The notes below the pieces were generated by a model. It saw only the letters and a program-made list of their open reading frames with translations, ran no database searches and had not been told where the DNA came from. 11,787 bases of DNA from Propionibacteriaceae bacterium. Lineage in GTDB: Bacteria; Actinomycetota; Actinomycetes; Propionibacteriales; Propionibacteriaceae. The position numbers and the translations under genes were made by a program. This document shows, piece after piece, positions 7,511 through 11,787 of this stretch. How positions within the stretch are numbered: the stretch's first letter is position 1; each line of letters starts with the position of its first letter. The stretch is from the NCBI GenBank assembly GCA_021323255.1, contig JAJTCL010000185.1, forward strand, positions 1 to 11,787, read 5' to 3'.

Positions 7511-7828
7511 ATGGCGACCAAAGTTTTGACCACTTTGCAAGACGACATCGACGGCTCAGAAGCAGCCGAGACTGTCCGCTTCGCACTGGATGGGGTGGAG
7601 TGGGAAATCGATCTCTCCGAGCGCAACGCCAACCGGCTCCGCAACAGTCTCAGCGAATTCATTGCCCATGGCCGCAAGGTGGGCGGCAAGCGGCGCAAGT
7701 CAACCTCATCAAGCCAGACCGACACCAAGGCCATTCGAAAGTGGGCTGAAGCCGCTGGCATTGAGGTCAGCACGCGGGGCCGCATTCCAGCCGAAGTAGT
7801 CGAGCGCTATAGGGCTGCTGGCAACTAA
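7511..7828 (+). CDS. lsr2: Lsr2-family nucleoid-associated protein
   Basis: A 105-residue H-NS-like protein that binds and bridges AT-rich DNA, silences foreign genes and shapes the nucleoid. The N-terminal half (MATKVLTTLQDDIDGSEA, then FALDGVEWEIDLSERNANRL) is the typical dimerisation/oligomerisation domain. A basic Lys/Arg-rich and Ser-rich linker (about 55-70) follows. The C-terminal DNA-binding domain has IRKWAEAAGIEVSTRGRIP with the AT-hook-like R89-G90-R91, then EVVERY. Length is normal for the family. The ATG has AGGA 6 nt upstream. It is monocistronic: its own promoter precedes it and a strong stem-loop follows. Many actinobacteria have more than one Lsr2; this window does not show whether this is the main copy. 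Confidence 0.96.
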   Translation: MATKVLTTLQDDIDGSEAAETVRFALDGVEWEIDLSERNANRLRNSLSEFIAHGRKVGGKRRKSTSSSQTDTKAIRKWAEAAGIEVSTRGRIPAEVVERYRAAGN

Positions 7829-7839
7829 GCCTTGCGCCG

Positions 7840-7919
7840 AAAACTTCACCCTAGCTGTGGTCGGCTTGCCACGTTTACGCCTGAGTCGAGGGCCGCAAGC
7901 TCGGCTGGGGTGAAGTTTT
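7840..7919. terminator. Long stem-loop after lsr2 (possible bidirectional terminator)
   Basis: AAAACTTCACCCTAGC (7840-7855) pairs with GCTGGGGTGAAGTTTT (7904-7919): 16 positions, all pairable in RNA counting one U-G. The loop of 48 nt can form inner hairpins (GTGG/CCAC, GCTTG/CAAGC). The A-run on one side and T-run on the other would allow termination in both directions. The long loop is unusual for a simple terminator, so a small palindromic element is an alternative. Confidence 0.6.
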
Positions 7920-8352
7920 GAGGGAATTCGTGTGGCACCCCGCCGCCTCATCAGTTCAGTGTGCTCGCTCCTGCCGAGGTGGGGTTGGCACCCCCTCCAC
8001 CCGCGGGCACCCTCGGTATCGACAGCAGCAGGAAACCTTCTCCGAGAAATCACAGCGGCACCATCGCTGAAGTCAGTTTGACTGTGCCAGTTGGCGGGGT
8101 CCGCGCATGGCAGACTATTCCTTCGTGGTCGCCGTCAGCGGGTGTGAGCGTCGGTAATCGCGCGCCGCCGCGCTGAGGAGGAACGAGCAGACATGCTTTC
8201 GTCTGCGAGTGACGACGATGTAGGCGGATTCCAAGCGCGATGCCCGAACGCCCGAAGAACAGTGGTGCCCTCCAGATGCGTAGGACCGGAAGACGACGTA
8301 GGTGAAGGTACGAGAGATCAAACGCCACCGGCACGAAGAAGGCAGTGCCGCG
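7920..8352. other. Non-coding region between lsr2 and the ABC exporter
   Basis: No gene is convincingly supported. The stretch contains repeat copy C (8140-8253) and, just before it, a 16-codon open frame starting at ATG 8107 (MADYSFVVAVSG...) that ends inside the repeat. This frame may be a gene remnant or chance. The frame of the downstream permease is open from GTG 8302, but the segment before ATG 8353 is basic and unlike the family. No clear promoter for the exporter was found. Confidence 0.5.
8140..8253 (-). repeat. Repeat copy C (inverted)
   Basis: On the minus strand this 114-nt segment matches copy B along its whole length with about 13 substitutions and one single-base gap, and it lacks the insertion seen in copy A. 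It lies about 2.4 kb from copy B, outside any gene, which shows that the repeat is dispersed and not just a local duplication. Confidence 0.85.
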
Positions 8353-9261
8353 ATGACGGCGCCTAGCGACTCCGGAGAAGGCCGGGCGCGAGTGGGCCGT
8401 GCCCGTGACGCGGAGTTCGAGCCCGTCTACCACTACTACGGACCCCACCGGGCCGGCTTGCCACCGCTGATTCCCTACTTCCGCGAGTTGTGGCGGCGGC
8501 GGGCCTTTGCTACCGAGATGAGCAGGGCCACGATGCGGGGTGCCAACACCTCCACCTTCTTCGGCCAGGCGTGGTTGATCATCAATCCGCTGCTGTTGGC
8601 CGCGGTCTATTACGTGCTCGTGACGATCATCCGCCGCGAGCACGATCCGGCATTCTTTGCCCATCTCACTTTGGGGCTGTTCGCCTTCCAGCTGGTGGGC
8701 ACCTCCATCACCAGCGGGGCGACCTCGGTGACCAGCTCCGGCAAGCTGCTGCTGAATACGCCCTTTCCGCGGCTACTGATTCCGTTGTCTGCGGCGCGTA
8801 CGGCGTTCTTCCGCTTCTTGCCCACGGTGCCGGTCTACTTCGTCTTCCATGCGATCTTCCTTACCGATGTGTGGTCGCCGAAGATGCTGCTGTCGGTGTA
8901 CTTTCTGGCGACGATGGTCGTCTTCGGCATGGGGTTGGCGGCCTTCTTTGCGGCCCTGCAGGTCTACTTCCGCGATACCTCGAGCTTCCTGCCGTTCTTC
9001 GTGCGGATCTGGCTGTACCTGTCTCCGATCTTGTGGGCGCCAGAACAGATCATCGGCCGATTCTCCGGACCGATCATGACGCTCATCCAGGTCAACCCGA
9101 TGTATTCGATGATCGGCGGCTACACCGAGCTGCTGCAGAATGACGCGTTCCCGCCCACCTACATGTGGATCTCTGCGGCGGCGTGGGCGCTGGCATCCGC
9201 AGTGATTGGCTTCCTGTATTTCATCTCGAGGGAGCGTGAGTTTGCTGTCCGTGTTGTCTAA
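8353..9261 (+). CDS. ABC-2 type polysaccharide/teichoic acid export permease (Wzm/TagG family)
   Basis: A 302-residue integral membrane subunit of an ABC exporter that moves a lipid-linked glycan or polyol-phosphate polymer out of the cell. After a polar N-terminus (about 60 residues), an amphipathic segment (PYFRELWRRRAFATEMSRA) precedes about six hydrophobic helices, starting FFGQAWLIINPLLLAAVYYVL and ending near AWALASAVIGFLYFISRE. FxLVGTSITSGATSVTSSGKLLLNTPFPRLLIPL and LYLSPILWAPEQI are typical of the family's cytoplasmic loop and late helices. ATG 8353 is chosen because GAAGAAGG lies 10 nt upstream; GTG 8302 in the same frame is possible. The stop is 13 nt before the ATPase start, so the two form one operon. 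Mycobacterial relatives (Rv3783/Rv3781) export galactan; the substrate here is not shown by the window. Confidence 0.88.
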   Translation: MTAPSDSGEGRARVGRARDAEFEPVYHYYGPHRAGLPPLIPYFRELWRRRAFATEMSRATMRGANTSTFFGQAWLIINPLLLAAVYYVLVTIIRREHDPAFFAHLTLGLFAFQLVGTSITSGATSVTSSGKLLLNTPFPRLLIPLSAARTAFFRFLPTVPVYFVFHAIFLTDVWSPKMLLSVYFLATMVVFGMGLAAFFAALQVYFRDTSSFLPFFVRIWLYLSPILWAPEQIIGRFSGPIMTLIQVNPMYSMIGGYTELLQNDAFPPTYMWISAAAWALASAVIGFLYFISREREFAVRVV

Positions 9262-9274
9262 CGGCGAAGTCCCG

Positions 9275-10036
9275 ATGGCCGTCAAGGTCCATGACCTGTC
9301 GATCACCTATCGCACCACGTTCGAGCGCAAACCGACGTTGAAGCAGGCACTGGTCCGCTTCGGCCGGGGGCAGCGCGCTGTGAGGGAAATCGAGGCGATC
9401 AAAAACGTCTCCTTTGACGTACGCAACGGGACTTCCATGGGCATCATCGGCTCCAACGGCGCTGGCAAGTCCACGTTGATGCGGGCGATGGCCGGCATCC
9501 TGCCGCCCACCACCGGTTCCATCGAGGTCTGGGGGCGCGCCAGCACCCTGCTAGCACTCGGGGTGGGTTTCAACCACAACCTGTCGGGGCGGGAGAACAT
9601 CATTCTCGGTGGCCTGGCTGCCGGCCTGAGCCGACGTGAAGTGGAGGAGCGTGCCGCCGAGGTCGCCGAGTGGACTGAGCTTGGCGACTTCATCGACATG
9701 CCGATGCGGACGTACTCCTCGGGCATGAACGCACGTGTGGGGTTCTCGGTTGCCGTCCACATGAAGCCCGACATCTTGATGATCGATGAGGCGTTGTCGA
9801 CCGGGGATGCCCACTTCCGGGAGAAAGCGACCGCGAAGATGGCGGAGCTGCGCGAAAGCGCACGGGCCATGTTCCTGGTCAGCCACGGTCTGGGCAGCAT
9901 CAAGGAGATGTGCAACGAGGCGATGTGGCTGGACCGGGGCAAGCTGATGATGCGTGGCGACCCCGCGGAGGTCGTCAAGGCGTACATGAAATTCGTGAAG
10001 GTGAAGAAGTCGGAGTCGGCCACAGAGGATATGTAG
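9275..10036 (+). CDS. ABC transporter ATPase for polysaccharide export (Wzt/TagH family)
   Basis: A 253-residue cytoplasmic ATPase that powers the permease encoded just upstream. Walker A GSNGAGKST is at 59-67, the signature motif takes the Wzt/TagH form YSSGM (147-151), Walker B ILMIDE is at 167-172, and the switch histidine is in LVSHG (H204). LSGRENIILGG and the N-terminal TYRTTFERKPTLKQALVR segment are also typical of polysaccharide exporters. The protein ends soon after the core fold, without the C-terminal carbohydrate-binding domain of Wzt proteins that recognise a capped O-antigen, so the polymer is probably exported without terminal-sugar recognition. ATG 9275 is preferred for its family-like N-terminus; an in-frame GTG at 9236 would overlap the permease. 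Confidence 0.92.
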   Translation: MAVKVHDLSITYRTTFERKPTLKQALVRFGRGQRAVREIEAIKNVSFDVRNGTSMGIIGSNGAGKSTLMRAMAGILPPTTGSIEVWGRASTLLALGVGFNHNLSGRENIILGGLAAGLSRREVEERAAEVAEWTELGDFIDMPMRTYSSGMNARVGFSVAVHMKPDILMIDEALSTGDAHFREKATAKMAELRESARAMFLVSHGLGSIKEMCNEAMWLDRGKLMMRGDPAEVVKAYMKFVKVKKSESATEDM

Positions 10037-10045
10037 CCGCCATTC

Positions 10046-10059
10046 TCACGGCGCCGTGA
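10046..10059. repeat. Perfect 14-bp palindrome after the exporter operon
   Basis: TCACGGCGCCGTGA is its own reverse complement. It sits 10 nt after the ATPase stop codon. Without a T-run it is a poor intrinsic terminator. It could be a protein-binding dyad or part of a weak terminator together with the CCGTAA/TTACGG hairpin that follows. Confidence 0.4.
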
Positions 10060-10248
10060 CCTACCCGTAACCTGTCCGAAACTTACGGTATTGGGCATAA
10101 CGAATCGTGCGGAATGGTGCCAATTGCTGAACCTCCAGCGGTCGGCTACGTACGATCTTGACAGATAGCGATGCGCGTAGCGCTCACCCGAGGGGTCGGG
10201 TAGCAAGGTGCGCTTGTACGCCGCCGGCCAGCGCGGTGCACGAGCACG

Positions 10249-10274
10249 TATAACGATGCCAAGGCGTCGTTATA
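10249..10274. promoter_or_regulatory. 26-bp dyad, candidate operator
   Basis: TATAACGATGCC (10249-10260) and GGCGTCGTTATA (10263-10274) are inverted arms of 12 bp with a single mismatch, separated by AA. The size and tight spacing fit the binding site of a homodimeric repressor or activator. The right arm overlaps TATAAA (10271-10276), a possible -10 element for the downstream genes, although no matching -35 is visible. It lies 88 bp before the small ORF. No regulator gene is in the window. Confidence 0.5.
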
Positions 10275-10362
10275 AACATGCCTATTTCCGTTCCCGGGCG
10301 TCGGCTCACGCTTCCATTTCCATAGGTCGCAACACTATTTGTTCGGGGGCAAAGCCATATCC

Positions 10363-10503
10363 ATGACCATCGACGTGCCGAATGCTGCGGTGATCCAACG
10401 TCGAAAATCACAGGTTTCTAGCGTCAATGTGGTCGCGTTCACGAACGGGTCCCACGGCGTCTTCCATGAGCTGCGCCAACAGCAGCCGACTGCGCTGCTA
10501 TAG
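10363..10503 (+). CDS. Small ORF (46 aa) preceding the sbnA-like gene, function unknown
   Basis: ATG at 10363 opens 46 codons ending TAG at 10501-10503. The peptide starts MTIDVPNAAV, contains VNVVAFTNGSHGVFHELR, and ends PTALL. It has no cysteine, no signal peptide and no membrane helix, and I do not recognise the family. Arguments for a real gene: 31 of 45 codons after the start end in G or C, the frame stops 3 nt before the ribosome-binding site of the next gene, and it lies on the same strand immediately after a dyad. Arguments against: its own Shine-Dalgarno (GGGGG at 10345-10349) is 13 nt away, and 46 codons can arise by chance in GC-rich DNA. It could be a peptide precursor, a regulatory leader peptide or spurious. 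Confidence 0.45.
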   Translation: MTIDVPNAAVIQRRKSQVSSVNVVAFTNGSHGVFHELRQQQPTALL

Positions 10504-10517
10504 AGAGGGAGGCCAAG

Positions 10518-11504
10518 GTGCCAATCATTTCGACGCCCCAGGGGTTCAACGAGGAGGAGCTCTACGTTGATCTTGGGCCGACCTTTGGGTACTCGCTGTT
10601 CCTGAAGTGTGAGGGCTTCAACTTCGCCGGCTCGATCAAGCTCAAGGCGGCGACGGAGATGGTCGAGGCGGCCGAGCGGGACGGAATCCTGATGCCCGGG
10701 TCGATCTTGGTGGAGTCCTCGTCTGGGAATCTGGGTGTTGCGCTGAGCATGGTCGCGGCGAACAAGGGCTACGGGTTCTTGTGCGTCACCGACTCCCGCT
10801 GCAACCTTTCGACCAAGCGACAGATGCAGGCCTTCGGCAGCCGGGTTCACGTCATCACCGAGCCCGATCCGGTCGGCGGCCTGCTCGGTGCGCGGATCGA
10901 TTACGTCCGTGCGTTGTGCGCTTCGGACGACCGCTACGTATGGCTGAATCAGTACAGCAATCCGCAGAACTGGAAGGCCCACTACCGCAGTACGGCACCG
11001 GCGATCGCCCGCCAGTTCCCGCAACTCGACGTGTTGTTCGTCGGAGCCGGGACCTGCGGGACCCTGATGGGCTGTGCCCGTTACTTCCGCGAGTGGCACC
11101 GGCCGGTCCGGGTGGTGGCAGTGGAAACCGTGGGCTCGGTGACCTTTGGTGGCCCGCCCGGACGCCGGATGATTCCTGGGCTGGGCACCAGTGTCCGTCC
11201 GCCCATGCTCGATGAGTCCTACGTCGACGATGTAGTGCGGGTGGAGGAAGCGGATACCATCCGTGCCTGCCATCGGCTTGCAGCTACCGGATTCCTGTTC
11301 GGCGGCTCCACGGGCACGGTGGTCAGCGGCGCCTTGGACTGGTTGAGCCTGCGTGGCTCGCAAGACCTGACCGCGGTGGCCATCGCTCCAGACTTCGGTG
11401 AGCGCTATCTCGACACCGTTTACCACACCAACTGGGTGCAGGATCTGTACGGCGAGGACGTGCTCAGCTCCGATGAGCTGATCACTGCTTCCGGGCCGGC
11501 CTGA
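10518..11504 (+). CDS. sbnA: SbnA-like PLP-dependent enzyme, 2,3-diaminopropionate biosynthesis
   Basis: A 328-residue fold-type II PLP enzyme of the cysteine synthase superfamily, closest in sequence features to SbnA. SbnA joins O-phospho-L-serine with L-glutamate to give N-(1-amino-1-carboxy-2-ethyl)-glutamate, which the dehydrogenase SbnB then splits into L-2,3-diaminopropionate. Visible features: the PLP lysine in NFAGSIK (K41), the substrate loop ESSSGNLG (66-73), NWKAHYR, the phosphate-binding GGSTG (262-266), and PDFGERYLDTVY near the C-terminus, which SbnA (PDRGDRYLDLVY) shares. The N-terminus is shorter than SbnA's and lacks the usual NTPL-type motif. The GTG start has a strong GGGAGG 5 nt upstream, just after the stop of the small ORF. 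A carrier-domain gene follows after 39 nt. No SbnB gene is in the window, so the exact product is inferred. Confidence 0.85.
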   Translation: MPIISTPQGFNEEELYVDLGPTFGYSLFLKCEGFNFAGSIKLKAATEMVEAAERDGILMPGSILVESSSGNLGVALSMVAANKGYGFLCVTDSRCNLSTKRQMQAFGSRVHVITEPDPVGGLLGARIDYVRALCASDDRYVWLNQYSNPQNWKAHYRSTAPAIARQFPQLDVLFVGAGTCGTLMGCARYFREWHRPVRVVAVETVGSVTFGGPPGRRMIPGLGTSVRPPMLDESYVDDVVRVEEADTIRACHRLAATGFLFGGSTGTVVSGALDWLSLRGSQDLTAVAIAPDFGERYLDTVYHTNWVQDLYGEDVLSSDELITASGPA

Positions 11505-11543
11505 ACCGACCCAGCGCAACCGCCCCCTGCCACGTCTGATCAC

Positions 11544-11787
11544 ATGACTTGTCTGCCAATCACGAAATCGGCAATGTCTGTTTCGGGACTCCACGCGGCG
11601 CACGAAGCTCCTGGCGTCTTGACAGTCGATCTTGATGATGCGCCCACCATAGAAATGGCGGCCGTTCCCGCGGAGTCGAGCACCGAACGCGCTTTCGCTG
11701 AGGTGCTGGCTGAGGTGATGGGTGTCGACCGGGTGTCGGCGGAGAGCAATTTCTTCGATGACCTGGGTGCGGACTCGATGGTGATGG
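11544..11787 (+). CDS. Phosphopantetheinyl carrier-domain protein, N-terminal part (runs off window)
   Basis: From ATG 11544 the frame stays open to the right edge (81 codons). After about 48 residues of unassigned, low-similarity sequence comes a carrier domain: ERAFAEVLAEVMGVDRVS followed by FFDDLGADSMVM. Serine 78 in GADS is the expected 4'-phosphopantetheine attachment site, so the protein carries an acyl or aminoacyl group as a thioester. Start choice is uncertain: ATGs at 11544, 11574 and 11655 share the frame and none has a clear ribosome-binding site. The FFDDLGADS form resembles N-terminal carrier domains of Pls/PosA-type non-ribosomal peptide synthetases and stand-alone carriers. 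What follows the carrier cannot be seen. Its place directly after the sbnA-like gene suggests that a diaminopropionate unit is loaded on an assembly line. Confidence 0.82.
   Translation, partial: MTCLPITKSAMSVSGLHAAHEAPGVLTVDLDDAPTIEMAAVPAESSTERAFAEVLAEVMGVDRVSAESNFFDDLGADSMVM

Larger units (their letters stand above)
10037..10362. other. Non-coding region upstream of the sbnA-like operon
   Basis: No gene is supported in these 326 nt. Near the left end are a 14-bp perfect palindrome (10046-10059) and a weak hairpin CCGTAA/TTACGG (10065-10088), which may mark the end of the exporter operon. TTGACA occurs at 10158-10163 without a convincing -10. A strong dyad lies at 10249-10274. The region probably holds the promoter of the downstream operon. 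Confidence 0.5.

Noticed and set aside
7191..8352. tRNA or other structured RNA gene
   Set aside because: I looked for cloverleaf arms and T-loop sequence in the gaps and saw none. The only strong structures are the lsr2 stem-loop and the repeat.
10158..10163. TTGACA as a -35 box upstream of the sbnA-like operon
   Set aside because: No TANNNT-like hexamer is found at a workable spacing, so I do not call a promoter here.
9307..10206. A 299-codon minus-strand open frame
   Set aside because: It is antisense to the ABC ATPase, which has all its motifs intact. The translation is Arg/Ser/Pro-rich with no family features.
10335..11603. A 422-codon minus-strand open frame
   Set aside because: It is the longest antisense frame but opposes the sbnA-like gene. 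Its translation is His/Gln/Arg-rich and shows no domain, and it ignores the conserved PLP-enzyme frame.
11619..11624. TTGACA as a -35 box for the carrier-protein gene
   Set aside because: It lies inside the reading frame and no -10-like hexamer follows at 16-18 bp.

Overview
The window looks like the chromosome of a high-GC Gram-positive bacterium (Actinomycetota). A propionibacterial or related lineage is plausible, but I cannot fix the genus. Evidence: high GC with G/C-ending codons, a MurJ flippase fused to a pseudokinase, a DUF6049-type secreted protein beside it, a divergent CCA/poly(A)-polymerase-family gene and an Lsr2 nucleoid protein. The order pcnA / DUF6049 gene / murJ matches the oriC-proximal block of mycobacteria (Rv3907c, Rv3909, Rv3910), but the NUDIX gene (mutT4) that sits there in M. 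tuberculosis is missing.

Layout. (1) Minus strand, 1-5370: a two-gene operon. It encodes a large signal-peptide plus C-terminal-anchor protein (DUF6049 family) and, overlapping it by 8 bp, the lipid II flippase MurJ with a degenerate kinase domain and a 15th membrane helix. The murJ gene runs off the left edge. (2) 5371-5795: a divergent intergenic region almost filled by two copies of a ~117-bp repeat with imperfect terminal inverted repeats. One copy carries an extra ~110-nt hairpin. Both flanking genes start with GTG 6-8 nt after a -10-like hexamer, which suggests leaderless transcripts. (3) Plus strand, 5796-7190: CCA tRNA nucleotidyltransferase. (4) 7511-7828: lsr2, with a recognisable promoter upstream and a long stem-loop downstream. 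(5) 7829-8352: non-coding, containing a third, inverted copy of the repeat. (6) 8353-10036: a two-gene Wzm/Wzt-type ABC exporter for a cell-surface glycan or teichoic-acid-like polymer. (7) 10037-10362: non-coding, with a strong 26-bp dyad. (8) 10363 to the right edge: the beginning of a specialised-metabolite operon. It contains a 46-codon small ORF, an SbnA-like PLP enzyme (L-2,3-diaminopropionate pathway) and the start of a protein with a phosphopantetheinyl carrier domain.

How it fits together. The left half serves the cell envelope (lipid II translocation and an exported partner) and tRNA maturation. Lsr2 is a global xenogeneic silencer. The ABC pair exports an envelope polymer. The right end appears to supply a non-proteinogenic amino acid (L-Dap or its precursor) to a carrier-protein assembly line, most of which lies outside the window. 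The points most deserving follow-up are the repeat family, the small ORF coupled to the sbnA-like gene, and the dyad upstream of it.
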